From positions 50,199,001 to 50,263,000 of the forward strand of contig NC_134371.1 in assembly GCF_035582795.1 (NCBI RefSeq): a stretch of 64,000 bases of DNA, in the 5' to 3' direction. The position numbers and the translations under genes are program-made. How positions within the stretch are numbered: the first letter of the stretch is position 1; the number at the start of each line of letters is the position of its first letter. The DNA comes from Mycteria americana. Lineage: Eukaryota > Chordata > Aves > Ciconiiformes > Ciconiidae. This document shows positions 41,701 to 52,623 of the stretch, in pieces. The notes beneath the pieces are model-generated. The model was given only the letters and a program-made list of their open reading frames with translations. It did not search any database and was not told the origin of the DNA.

Positions 41701-42045
41701 CTTTGGAAAGAATGTTTTTGGAACTGTAATGTTATATGAGTAGACACACTTTTAATTCTTTACTGTATGAAAAAACTTGTGTTTTACTTTTGTAAAATGT
41801 TTCATCTCTTTTAGGTATTGTGCAATGGACCAGGAACATGTGTTCCTGTCTGTATATCTGCTCTTCTTCTTGGGCTTCTAGGAATAAAGAGAGCAATCAT
41901 TGTGTATGTAGAGAGCATCTGCCGCGTGGAAACTTTATCCCTGTCTGGAAGGATTCTGTACTACTTTTCAGATTACTTCATCGTTCAGTGGCCTGATCTA
42001 AAGGAAAAATATCCTAAGTCAATATATCTTGGTCGACTAGTGTAG
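19406..42045 (+). CDS. ALG14: ALG14, UDP-N-acetylglucosaminyltransferase subunit (complete, 4 coding exons)
   Basis: Coding sequence joins 19406-19535, 21791-21942, 26842-26964 and 41815-42045, giving 211 residues (human is about 216). ALG14 is the membrane anchor of the ALG13/ALG14 UDP-GlcNAc transferase, which adds the second GlcNAc to dolichyl-diphosphate-GlcNAc on the cytosolic face of the ER. Residues about 4-22 form a Leu-rich membrane segment followed by an Arg-rich cytosolic flank. The glycine-rich loop VVAGSGGHTAEILR (about residues 38-51) follows, then SPRHYIFAD, RIPRSREVRQSW, PDLVLCNGPGTCVP, YVESICRVETLS and the C-terminal YPKSIYLGRLV. All match the vertebrate family as I know it. 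Every intron is GT/AG; intron 1 is phase 1, introns 2 and 3 phase 0. The start has a good context (GCGCCATGG). The frame is open upstream to 18974, but family length supports 19406. No break is seen. Confidence 0.97.
19601..19620 (+). promoter_or_regulatory. ZNF143 (Staf)-type site, forward
   Basis: ACTACGGCTCCCGGCATGCA closely matches the long ZNF143/THAP11 site (ACTACAA-type start, TCCCRGCATGCA end). It lies 66 bases inside ALG14 intron 1 within the CpG island and is mirrored by a second copy at 19663-19682. Confidence 0.7.
19663..19682 (-). promoter_or_regulatory. ZNF143 (Staf)-type site, reverse
   Basis: Read on the minus strand this is ACTACAACTCCCGGCATGCA, a near-perfect long ZNF143 site. 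It differs from the forward copy at 19601-19620 at only two of 20 positions, so the two make an inverted pair 62 bp apart. ZNF143 sites of this length usually mark CpG-island promoters. Confidence 0.8.
19687..19695 (+). promoter_or_regulatory. YY1-type ATGGCGGCC site
   Basis: ATGGCGGCC is the core of the YY1 site commonly found just downstream of housekeeping transcription starts. It lies four bases after the reverse ZNF143-type motif and inside ALG14 intron 1. Confidence 0.45.
21791..21942 (+). CDS. ALG14: ALG14 coding exon 2
   Basis: 152 bases between acceptor TTACAG and donor CAG|GTAACT. It completes the glycine-rich GSGGHTAE loop, the family's nucleotide-sugar-fold signature related to the MurG-like GGH loop, and continues LRLLSCLSESYSPRHYIFAD. 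The exon's end (KRSETFSNSQ) is the least conserved internal part compared with the human protein as I recall it, but the frame is open and the phase (1 in, 0 out) fits both neighbours. Confidence 0.95.
21943..26841 (+). other. ALG14: ALG14 intron 2
   Basis: 4.9 kb, GTAACT donor and CTCTCTTCCAG acceptor, phase 0. It contains a 21-base A run (26727-26747) and a weak CTCF-like sequence (26508-26525). Open frames inside (for example 25774-26022) show no recognisable protein. Confidence 0.9.
26727..26753. repeat. A-rich homopolymer tract
   Basis: 21 consecutive A residues, then G and five more A, about 90 bases before ALG14 exon 3. No retroelement body is recognisable to its left, so it is listed as simple repeat only. 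Confidence 0.85.
26842..26964 (+). CDS. ALG14: ALG14 coding exon 3
   Basis: 123 bases, exactly 41 codons, phase 0 at both ends. It encodes FTLDRIPRSREVRQSW and continues to PLTYKLKPDL. The RIPRSREV block is a highly conserved ALG14 segment. The donor is TTG|GTAGGT; a competing GTAAAG four bases further on would add TAG-containing sequence and shift the frame, so 26964 is chosen. Confidence 0.95.
30072..30100. repeat. Direct repeat of 14 bp
   Basis: GGCACATCTACGCT occurs twice (30072-30085 and 30087-30100) separated by one base, inside ALG14 intron 3. The copies are identical. Confidence 0.8.
33211..33226. repeat. (ATGG)4 microsatellite
   Basis: Four perfect ATGG units inside ALG14 intron 3. 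Confidence 0.85.
33328..33345. repeat. A18 homopolymer
   Basis: Eighteen consecutive A residues inside ALG14 intron 3, with no recognisable retroelement body attached. Confidence 0.85.
36296..36309. repeat. T14 homopolymer
   Basis: Fourteen consecutive T residues inside ALG14 intron 3. Confidence 0.85.
38035..38090. repeat. AT-rich minisatellite, 15-bp unit
   Basis: The unit TTTCTAATATATATG is present as two perfect copies (38035-38049, 38050-38064), followed by two degenerate copies to 38090. It lies in ALG14 intron 3. Confidence 0.85.
41815..42045 (+). CDS. ALG14: ALG14 coding exon 4 (terminal)
   Basis: 76 codons plus TAG. It begins VLCNGPGTCVPVC, continues through a hydrophobic ALLLGLLGIKRAIIVYVES segment and CRVETLSLSGRILYYFSDYF, and ends YPKSIYLGRLV. 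This is the most conserved part of ALG14. In yeast the extreme C-terminus is needed to hold ALG13; the YLGR end is intact here. Confidence 0.97.
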   Translation, partial: VLCNGPGTCVPVCISALLLGLLGIKRAIIVYVESICRVETLSLSGRILYYFSDYFIVQWPDLKEKYPKSIYLGRLV

Positions 42046-42220
42046 CAACAGAAGACAGGCTTTACCTAAAATAAACTCTGCAAGCTCCTCACTGAAGAAA
42101 TGCATTCATATAGCAATTTATTTTTAAGGATTCCTGTTCAGAAATTAGGCTAGTACTGGAAAAGGAGACAATAATAAAGATATCTCTATATTTAAATACA
42201 TTTTTGTGTAGTTGTATTTA
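42046..42220 (+). terminator. ALG14: ALG14 3' UTR and likely poly(A) site
   Basis: AATAAA occurs at 42070-42075 (25 bases after the stop) and at 42173-42178. The second is followed within about 20-45 bases by a GT/T-rich element (TTTTTGTGTAGTTG), the usual downstream signal, so cleavage near 42195 is most likely. Further AATAAA copies at 42329-42334 and 42645-42650 could give longer 3' ends. Confidence 0.65.
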
Positions 42221-44841
42221 TCGCCATCATGTAGGTCTGTTCACCAGTACCCCATAATGGCCTTAAGTCTATGCTGTCTCTGTTTTCATCTAGTTTTCCT
42301 GCTATGTGAATGGCAATTTTTGTCTACAAATAAATATGGGAATTTGTATGAATTGTAACATTTCCTGTAAGGAAACTTTGTGTAGTTTTCTAAATTGTAA
42401 GAAACAAAGTCTTGTTCTAGCACAACAGACTTTATTTCCTGTATGCTAGCAGTGAAGTCCCTTGTGAATCCTTGGAGTATAAAGGAAACAGTTATATTAA
42501 GTTGGCTTCATGACAGTTTGTACTCTACAGTCTTCCAAAACCCCCAAAGCATTAAACCAGTATCATTTTTCCTCTGGGCTTGTCAAAGCTGTCCTTATAA
42601 TCCGTAGGGCACCTTTTGAAAATTGTTGCTCACTTCTTAAGATAAATAAAAAGGTGACAAGTATCATGCCACAGGCACAGTACTTATAGATTTAAGAAGT
42701 ACTTTCTTCAAAGCTTACGTGCAAAAATCCTTGGCAGGTTTACATCACAAAGGGCAAACTGTCACTTGGGAAAACTGAACTGGTTCAGGCTGTAAAATAT
42801 AGAAAAGAAAAAAAAAGTGTTACTATCAGTAATAGGGGAAGGAACAGAGTTTCCCTCTCTTCCTGATACAGTGAATTTAACTTCCAGTATATCCTGTTTT
42901 CTCATTTTAAGCACCTTACTTTCAGCAGTACAATACACACTTAAGATTTTGTCATGGAAAATAGTATTCTGTATATTGGAACAACTTTTAAAAGGTATTT
43001 TGTTGGAGCTAAGTGTGTGAAAGTCTACTTTAGCATTTCACATTCATCTGGCAAAACGTAATTCTACACACTGTTCCACCTATAAAGCAATATAAACACT
43101 TCTGTCATCTGTACACACACAGAGCTATGTGTCTGGCTACAGAAACATATACAAAGAAAAAAGCTCAAAGAAAAGCAGAAATGCTCTACAGACTGCACAG
43201 CCTGACTGTGGTGAAGCCAACAGCAGCTCCGTGAGCTGCCGCAGGAGGAGACTCACTGAAGCCTTTTCCTCAGTGTCGGGTGTCAAAACTTTGCAGCAGA
43301 TATTCTGGTAGGGAACTGGGGGTGGTGGAATTTAGCTGAGCAGAAACGGTTGTTCCTGCTGTTAGGAAACAAGGGCCTAGAGGAATAGTCTGCTTTATGC
43401 AGAAAATCGTTAGAAATTATCAGAAAACATTATGCAGAAAATTACTGTCATGATGTTGCGAGGCCCTGTGGGGAAGCCAGCCGATATAACCTGTCCAACA
43501 GGCTTAATAATCCTCAGCGTAAGTAGAGTCCCTTGATGTGGTCACATGTGAGTTCAGAACAGAGAGTTTTTGTGGTTTTTAACCTAGATTATGTCTGACA
43601 TTAAAGAGCAGTTAATAAGTTAAGACTATGTGGGAAGGACTCTCTGTGCAGTACATACCCAGGTCCTTGAAAATGACCTGGCTGAAGTAAATCTGATGTG
43701 TGCAAGGGCTTTTTTTTTTCCCTGAACTGGAGTAAGAACTATCTTATCAGGACTTTCTGCACAGTTGCAGATAGTTTGGTAAACTGGAGATACACTGGAC
43801 TTTATTATGGCTAATACTAGTTTATTTTAGATTAGTGTTCTCTGCGATGAATCTTGCTTTGAATTTGCTTTGTGTTTTGCCAGGGAACTAGAGTAGAGGG
43901 GAACGAGGACAGAGGCAGCCTCTTCCTCTGCTCCGTGTAAGGGGCAACAGCACAGGATCAACACCCCGAGGCCTAGAGAAGCATGAGAAGAGAAAGGCAA
44001 TGAATGCTTCCATTCATGCACTACATCCCGTGCCTGAATAGCCCGCTGGCCTGGCAGGGAGGCAGACTCCTAGACCGCCTCGTCCGCAAACACAGCCAAG
44101 GCTCAAACGGCACCGAGTTCACATGCTGCTTCTGTTTAGAGCAAAGCAGCATGTAGCCCGTCCTCATCCTGCTCTAGATTTGTACCTCGGTGAAAGCATC
44201 TCTGGCTGCTCGGTTCCTCCCTTAGAGCCCTGCCCAGGGCAGGATTTTGGTTTTTGGTGCGCTTTCAAACTGTGGGTTCAGAAACTTCGTGAGTCTGCCT
44301 TTGAACGCCGGGGAGTTCCAGGAATTTTCTTCCACCTGTCACCTGCATGGCAACGACTACTGCTAAAGGAAAACACTTGCCTGTTCAGACTTGTAACCTC
44401 CCATGTAAACGCTCTGAAGGTAACGGTAGATTTCTTCACAAGAGGCTGTTCTGAAAAACCGAACTGCTTCAGGCCGTCTGATGTGGAGGAATCGCATTTT
44501 CAAGGACTTGGGAAAACTCTTCCCCCTTTACATCACTGCCCGCCTTTTGGGGGAGCAAAGCCGGGAGAATCTCTGCCTGCATTCCCCCAACAGCATGTTC
44601 TTTACTCTGTTTGCTCAACCTGGGAAACGCAGGTTAAAATAGCACGTATGAAGTAGTTTTTAATCCGGATTATCAGCTCTGAGAGAGTGGGATGGTACCC
44701 ATTTCCTTATATTTGTTGCTATTTTCCTTACTGATTACTGGCTCAAGTGCCAACTGGAGTTAAGGACACTTACTTTTCGGCAGTTTATAATTAGTCTTAG
44801 TAAGTGGAAACTTGGATTAGAAATGACCCAGAAGTCTGCAA

Positions 44842-44887
44842 AGTTGAAGCAGCTACTTAGTTGAAGCAGCTAGTTGAAGCAGCTACT
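44842..44887. repeat. Three-copy tandem repeat
   Basis: The unit AGTTGAAGCAGCT(ACT) occurs three times at 44842-44857, 44859-44871 and 44872-44887. The copies are identical over the shared 13 bases. Confidence 0.85.
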
Positions 44888-47800
44888 GAACTACTCAGGA
44901 GAGCTCAGAAAGAGAAAGATCACAGCCTAACTCTGACCAAAGCCTTCAACAAAACGCTGCATTGCAACCATAGGGGACGGAACACAGAAAAGAGTTCCTG
45001 GCTTGAATTCTCTTAAAGGAAGTTTTGTTATCAACTAGATTGACTTTTCCTTGAAAATATTATCTCAAGTAACTGCTAGTTCACTCCAAAAGCACGGTGG
45101 AGCCGAAGTAAACTAGCATTTTGTTATTGAGTAGCTCTTATCTTTTGTTTGTAGTAGGTCGGTACAACCAAACCGTCATTGTTCTAGGGGAAAACTGCCT
45201 TCTCCCTGCTCCCAGCATGGAACAGAAAACAGTGCTCCCAGGCTCTATCCAAAGACTTAAAGGTCGCTGACTGGATTCCTTATGTTTAGGTTCTTGGGTT
45301 TTACTGTGTCTCATTCTTTCCCTTAAATATTAACATTGAGGCAAACACGTTTGCATTATGTATATGAGGGACGTTTGGAGTGAAATACATTACCTCTTTT
45401 TTTCTCTGTTTCCAAAAGAGGAAAATGTAATACCTTACAGATTTAAAGGAAAATAGGGAAGAAATAAATTTTTAAAGAAAACAAATAGGACTTTATGAAA
45501 TATCATCAAAATTGGCAAAGATTCAAAAGAGAACAGAAGGCATCCGAAAATTCCTTCCCTGAGTCCTAACCTGGAAGCCAAATTTTAAATTAGTTTTAGT
45601 TATCAGATTGTTTTATCTAGATATGCATTAGTTGACAAATATTAAGTATTCAGAGTTGCTTCTCTTTTGACCTGGTTGTCTTCTAACGGAGAGTATATAT
45701 TGCATGTACATTTAAAAAATGGGTTAATTTTATTTTCGAAAAGGAGGAAGGGAAGATAAAAGAGGAGCACCAGTTGGACTGTAATAAAATAACGATACGA
45801 GAAGAAGGTTGACTCTTGATAAAAACAGCTTAGATTATTTCCAAGTTATGCCAGAAGAAAGCTAAACAGACTGATCTACTTTCAGCCAATGAACGAAATT
45901 TCTCACGACTCTGCAGGGACCATTCCAATGAAGTTACGCTGTTTTGTAACATTTTACAAGCCATTAAGGACTTCTGGGGACAGTAGTCAAAGTCTGAAAA
46001 GTAACTTCTGAAGTTGCACTCACACAATTCTTCAGACACCTGTTTTTTATGCAAAAACACCCTGTCATAACATATGACAGGTAATGCCTTGAAACAAGAT
46101 TGCTGTATACAAATAGCACATAGACCATTTTAGAGATACAAATGCAAATCATGTTTGCAAAGCAAAAGATCCTCTCGTGTCTGTGCAAGGGGCCACAGAA
46201 CATAAACAGATCCAGTGAGACCATCTTTTCCATCCCCAAATGAGCTTATCAGTGTACCATAGCCAATGTCCTATCACAAATTGCATCCAAGCAGCAGCCT
46301 GTTTGCCTGGGACAGGAGAGAAAGTAGACACGTCGAAGAGTGTCTCAGAGACAGTTAGGTGGTGGCACTTGCACAAAAACCTTTGCTTGGTTCAGTGCCA
46401 AGTGGCACAATCCACTTGAACACACTTTTGCCTCACACTTCGGTCCTTGGCAAATAGCCCAAAAGGCTCGTTGTCACCATTTCTCTCTAAGGACTGCGTC
46501 TCCTACATCTTCATGATGGAAATGAAGGGTTTTAACAGACTTTTGCTAGACGTCTTCACGGTTGCTCAAACACATTGCGTACACAGTACTTGTATTTCCC
46601 TTCAAATCATGTTTGTGTTGCCTTTCCCTCTACTGATCACACTTGAAACCAAATCAGCGTGGTGGGCTATGGAGTTACAGTACCGCAGCAGATATAACAG
46701 CAGTGTAAGATCAGCAGCTTGTTTCTACTTTAAAGGAACTTTTGCTCTCCCAGCTGGAGGCACTGGGAATGAATGCAAGCGTACAAGGACTGTAGCCATG
46801 GCCATCCCACTTTGCTTCTGGTAGTTTGCAGTGGTGCCCTTAGTAAAAGCCTAATTACTACTAGGTCATGCTTGTCATAAATGTTGATGCTTTAAAAAGT
46901 CTCTTTCTTTGATTTAAAACCTACTGTGCAAATCAGAGACATACATTTTTATCTAACATTGGCTATTTCAAGACAGTATAGCAGGGATAAGCAAAAGTTC
47001 TCTTCATAAACATTTTCTACAACAGGTTGCAATACCCCCAATACCTTAGTTTGGACACAGGTAGAGTCTTCCAGTCAAGCAAGGGACATCAGCAACCATG
47101 ATGTACATAAGAGCTTTGATCATTGAGGTATCTGTCAGAGACTTACCAGCACTAGGAATAGATCGTGCAACCCTTAATCTAAATTTTGAGACTGACTTCA
47201 GGAAACTAGATCATGAAAGTAATTGTGAGCTGGTTGTTGAATGTAGTGTTTAAGACAACCATTCCCTAGGACATTAGTTTTTAACTACCATTTCAGAAAA
47301 ATAGTCTTCCATTCATTAATAACGCTATGTGAATGAAGGACAGCTTACACGCGATGAACACACAGAGATCATTTTAACTGAAGCTTATTTAATTGTCAGT
47401 AGAGTAATGCACTGGGAGGGTGGTGTCTGTATTACGGGACAGAAAAACACACTTCAGAAATTTTACAACAGAGAATGAGAGCTTTCAAAAAAATGTACAT
47501 TTAAAGAAAACCAAGTTGTATTCTTGTACTAGATCTGACAGTCACAGAAGTTAGAAAACTGCTAGTACTGCTCACCGTCAGAGCACAAACAAGCACTGTG
47601 TAGGGTGTTTGAAGAAGCTCCCTGGCTCTCCGTCAGTACTTTGATATTCCTCCCCCTTTGCTGGCCCATGCTGAGACCACATACTGTACCGATAGACACC
47701 TGGTTGTTCTGGGAGGTGGGTGAGGATCTAGGGAAGTAAGCATCGAGCCCTTCTGGTTGTTTGCAGCACAATTTGAACCTAGACCTTTCTGAAACTTGGA

Positions 47801-48631
47801 CTTGACTTCTTTTTAATCACCGTACTTCCTTATAGCATAATGATAGTCTCGCGACCAGTACTGTTGAAATCAATAGGAAGTACTTTGAGGCAGAGGTCAT
47901 CTTGCAGAAAACAGCTTCATAAGGGACAGGATTTTGCACAAGAATTTAAGAAAACCAGTAGTTTTCACCGTGATAGCTTTGGACAGCATTTTTCATCTGC
48001 ATTGCTGTTTCGTGCTGCATTGGTAATGGAGAAGGACGAGAAGGTGACGTGTGATACAAGGAGATCGAACTTTGGTGACATGCTTATTTAAACTCTGGTG
48101 ACTATCCTGCACAGTGTAAAAATTCACACAGTATTTCTTATATCTTTCTTACCTCCTCGCCCAAAAAATTATTAACATGTTTTACAATCCAGTTAATGGG
48201 TCAGACAGAAATATGCATGCAACAGAAATAAGCAATTTCATATTTAGCTGTGCCAGTGATAGGCTTTAACCAAGCATTTATTTATAAAAAGATTTATTTC
48301 TTGATTGATAACATCAGTTTTACACATACCTTTTGTTATCTTTGCTCATATCTGAGGAACAAAGCTAAACAATGTTTGACACGTTTGTTGTTCTGTAACC
48401 AGAGAGAGACTGGGGGTGATAATAATATTTAACAGACAAAAATGGGGGAAGTGAGGGGTCTCTGCAAGGAATATTTCATGTTTCAAACAAGTTATAGCAC
48501 TTTAATATGCATTATATCCTAATTGATAAAGAAGTCTGTTGTAAATTGATGTTTCATGAATGGTAGCACAGACACTAGTCCAGTATTACCAGATCTTTGT
48601 CACTGTTCCACCTAGACTGTTTCATCTGGGG

Positions 48632-48765
48632 AGCTTTTTTTTCAGGGGGGGTGGGGTGGTGTTTTGGGGTTTTTTTTGGGTTTGGTTTGGTTTTTTTTTT
48701 TTATACAGAAATCAGGTATTCATAGCTGTGCAATGAGATGACCTTCTGGAACAGTACTGGATTTA
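48632..48765 (-). repeat. Dispersed short repeat, copy 1
   Basis: A G-run and a GT/T-rich tract are followed by a 63-base block (48703-48765) matching 60 of 63 bases of 51203-51265. Read on the minus strand the unit is a short unique body, then an A-rich tail with AAACC spacing, then C-rich sequence, as in a small retroposon. I cannot name its family. Confidence 0.7.
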
Positions 48766-48800
48766 GACAGGTGCTCAAAGAGATTTTGTATAAACTTCAG

Positions 48801-48823
48801 AAAGAGGGAGAGAGAGAAAGAGA
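48801..48823. repeat. GA-rich simple repeat
   Basis: Short imperfect (GA)n tract with GGGAGAGAGAGAAAGAG core. Confidence 0.7.
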
Positions 48824-50414
48824 ATATTCATAGACAGATGAAGTTGTCCTTGCACTACGGAGCAGATAATTTTTAAAGGAGTCCATAACACAAAGTTACA
48901 GTAGGGGTTTTTTTTATATATCAAGATTTAAGAAATATTTTAAACCATGCAGTGAAGTTGTCGTGCATAATCCTGCCCCTTCTATGCACTGGTGCACAGT
49001 AAGTTCTTAAAATCAAAAAACCCTCTACTTGGTTTCAGAAAGAGTGGATATTTGTGATGTTATATCAACAGTCAGATCTGCTCAGTTAGCATTACTGCAA
49101 ATTCTACTTTCAGCTCTCAGTAGTTTGGCAATTAGTGTTTCCTGCTTTATTGTTATACACTGCAATTCAGCTCTGCTGCTTTTCATTTATGATCCAGCTT
49201 GGGATGTCAGCTGACACCAAAATGAATGTCCTAACCTCCAATTCAGTGGCTTAAATGATATCTCCCCAACATTCACTGCCAAGATGAAGTCCAGAAATTA
49301 TTATTCAGCAGCAGTAAACAGGGCCTGTTTTTGCAGGCAACCATTTGTAAAAAAGCAAGCACAACAGCTGGGAATCACAGTTAATGTTCTTTTTATATCC
49401 ACACTGAAAAACAAAATATTAAAAGTAATGCTGCAGTATTTGTAACGAAGCACTTAAGTGATATCTTAACAGCTCTACATTAATATTTGTAACAATTCCT
49501 TCAAAAAGTAACCTGGCTGCAAAAGGGTACACTAAGTCAGATTTTGCAGTGTCATTAGATATCTTCAAAAATTATTGGTGTAGGGATCTCCGCTCTTCTG
49601 TCACTTACAGACAGAAGTTGGCCACTGACAAGCAAAGGTAGTTATCTCAGAGCACAATCACAATTCTAAGCGTATTTTTAATTTAACTCCAGCCTAGAGA
49701 GAATTCCTGAAAATCTTCATCTAACTTTTTCCTTGAATAACAAGAATGGGGGCAGAATAGGAAAGCTGAGAAAATACACAGAGAGCTGCTTCATGTACAG
49801 TACTACTTTAGGAAAGATTGAACAGGTAATTCTGAGAGGAAAGAAATTATTACTGCTGCCTTGCCCCCCTACCCCCCAGTTCTTTCAGGTTTATTGAAGA
49901 TTCGGAATATATAACACAAAGCAGTTAAGGTTTTATACTGCGTAGGCTGAATTTACCACCGGTCTGTAATGCTGAACTGTGCTGGCTGTGATGTAATGAA
50001 TATTTCTAGAATACCATGCTCACTTGCCAAGCTTTTCCTCTGAAGAAAATTTGTTATACAATGCAGATACTAAATAAAGTTGTCTCTGTTTACTTACAGT
50101 TTTTAACCTCCATAACTACAATCTTCCTTTGTGTTTACAAGTAGATATTACCAGTACTTTCTACTTGCATGCAGCTCTTGCTCTGCCCCACACACCCCCC
50201 TTTTGGAGATACGTCAACAGACAAAACACATGCGAGAACTGCAGGTACAGAACAGTACTGTCCCCAATACTGCATTTATTACTGAGTAAGCACACCTAGC
50301 ACACACAAAGTACATCACATTAATAGCACCGAGTTGTAAACAATAGGTATTACTTGCATTAAAAATTAAGCAAATAACTCTTTAGAGATCAGATCTTTGT
50401 TCCAGTTTAGGAGG

Positions 50415-50444
50415 AAAAAAAAAAAAAAAGAAAAAAGAAAAAAA
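50415..50444. repeat. A-rich tract
   Basis: Thirty bases of A interrupted by two G residues; no attached element recognised. Confidence 0.85.
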
Positions 50445-51127
50445 CAACCCCACACTCAACATCTTTTGGAAAGTCTGAAGTTTTGTGGGATGCAATACAA
50501 GCATAAAATGGATAAGATTAATGATCTGGGATAAAGTGGCTAAAAACCTCAGGATTCTGTATTCTGGTACAGTCTCAGCTATCTGAGCATCAGCTATTCC
50601 TAATTCCCTTCTCTCCCCCAAGTCTGAATCACATCCTCTGACATCTACTGAAGTACATTAACAGTGACACAGATTATTCAAAACCTCTCTTATCCAAACA
50701 GATTTGGGATCTTTCCTATTGTAACAACTGAGTCTCCACGCCTGTGGTAGCCAGCCTCTGGCTAAATGCCACTGTATCTCAGCTAGTCACTCATCATGTG
50801 CAACACTCAGCAGTCTTTTCTCCGTTGCACCATTTCAGTCTCAAATAACCCTATAAAGCACCCTGAGTATCACTTGCTGCGTATTGTTTTGCTCTTGAAA
50901 TTACCTTAACTTCTAAGTAAAGCTTTACCATGGAAGTTCAAAGAAGGGTAATGAACTCAAGTTAACAAAAAGGCAAACACCCCCACATTTTCTCAAGCTT
51001 GTAAGAATGCCATGTCAGAGGTGGGAAATATTTCTGATGAGGAATTAGTCTCATTTAGAAAATACTATCTAGATAATTAAAATGGGAAGAAGTCACAGAA
51101 TTAAGCAGCAAGGAGAAGGTTTCTGTT

Positions 51128-51265
51128 CCTTTTTTCTATATTCAGATTGGGGGGGGCGGTTCTTGTGGTTTTTTGTTTGTTTTGTTTTGTTTTTTTTTTT
51201 AAATACAGAAATCAGGTATTCATGACTATGCAATGAGATGACCTTCTGGAACAGTACTGGATTTA
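51128..51265 (-). repeat. Dispersed short repeat, copy 2
   Basis: Same architecture as the copy at 48632-48765: T-rich lead, TTCAG, G8 run, a GT/T-rich tract with TTTTG units, then the 63-base block 51203-51265. The block differs from copy 1 at three positions, all within a seven-base stretch (TAGCTGT versus TGACTAT). Similarity stops at the same right-hand boundary in both copies, which points to a defined unit. Confidence 0.7.
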
Positions 51266-51803
51266 TTAAGACAAGGGTATTACTGGATAACTAACCAGAC
51301 TTTTAAAATATCAGCACTGCTCGAGCATAGTCTTGTTTCAATAAGTGAGCATGAAGATTTTAACCATCAGAAAACTGACCTATTCATAGGTCAATATGTT
51401 TTAATTATTTTGTGTTTGGTATCCAAATAAATAAGTTTGAATAATGCATCATGAAGTTGCATAAAAAGTTACCCCACACTATTTTAGATCAATTCTGTTC
51501 TGAAGTTGTTATTGGGGAACACAATGGAGGATGAAGACAAAAATTGGTTGAACACACCATTCCTTGAAAGACGTGAATTTGTCCAGACCCTGTTAAGAGT
51601 TGCACTCAAACAGAAGCAAGGAGAACATGCTCAAGTGGCATAAAAATCAAGTTTTGGGATTCAGGGAAGGAGATGAAGTGTTCAAATCAATCTCAGATCA
51701 TGCTGAGCAGGCACCAGCCAAATGGTAAATGTACTAGCCTCTGTCCACATCCTAGAGAGCCAGAAATTGCGTCTTCAAAATATATATGTGGAAAGTTATA
51801 TAT

Positions 51804-51822
51804 TATATATATATATATATAT
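51804..51822. repeat. (TA)n microsatellite
   Basis: Nineteen bases of alternating T and A. It is flanked on both sides by related GGAAAGTT sequences (51789-51797 and 51823-51830). Confidence 0.85.
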
Positions 51823-52609
51823 GGAAAGTTAAAGTGGTAGCTAAAAGCCAAGAATTACAGAAGCACAAAATATCACAAAGTTACTGTTTTCTCCCTTCCT
51901 GTAATCCCCTAGTAGGGTGATCGCCTCCAAAATAGAGCAGAAAACTGACTCATGAAGCTTAATAGAAATATAAGGGAAGTTTCAGGCTTCAAAGTCATTC
52001 TGCATCAGTATTAGCTGGTTATAGCATTCATTTTTGCATCTGCTCAGAGCTTAAGAAGAGTAGGACACTTACTTAATATCAAGTATTGATAATTTTAAGG
52101 TGTTCAGCCAGTGGCCCCTTCCCATCGGGGCAGAGGTGCCCCGTGGCTTTGAGCGTTCCCTCGGCTCCCGGAGCAGCATACTCCCAGGCTAACATCACCG
52201 GCTAGTCTGAAGGCCACTTGATATTTCTCTCTGTCACTACAGTATTACAGTTCAAATACAGTTTGTCTGTTGGCAATAGGTGTGTGTACACATGTCCTCT
52301 GCTCCCTGCCACTGGGAGGAAAAATTCTGGCGTATGCTGGTCAGTCGGTCCAGGCCTCCGCTCTCTGAGGTCCGGGGCTGCCAAGGAAGCAGCCTGGTGA
52401 ACTTCAGGAGCACCAGTGCGACTGAGGGAAAGTTTTAAGAAGAGCTATCAGAAGCAAAATAATTAAGAAGTAAAAAGCCACCATTTTTTAAGGCATCTAG
52501 TGTTCTCTAACACAAGCACGAAGATACAGTGCCAAGTTATTTGCCTACCAAAGTCTGCCTTAAGTAGAGATATGAAAGCTGAGTTATGTTTTCTTTCATG
52601 CTTGTGAAG

Positions 52610-52623
52610 AAAAAAAAAAAAAA
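52610..52623. repeat. A14 homopolymer
   Basis: Fourteen consecutive A residues in the ALG14-CNN3 spacer. Confidence 0.85.

Larger units (their letters stand above)
26965..41814 (+). other. ALG14: ALG14 intron 3
   Basis: 14.85 kb, GTAGGT donor and CATCTCTTTTAG acceptor, phase 0; by far the longest intron of the gene. It contains simple repeats (33211-33226, 33328-33345, 36296-36309, 38035-38090) and a 14-bp direct repeat (30072-30100). No nested gene is supported: open frames (longest about 115 codons, 37319-37666 minus) lack any recognisable domain. Confidence 0.9.
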
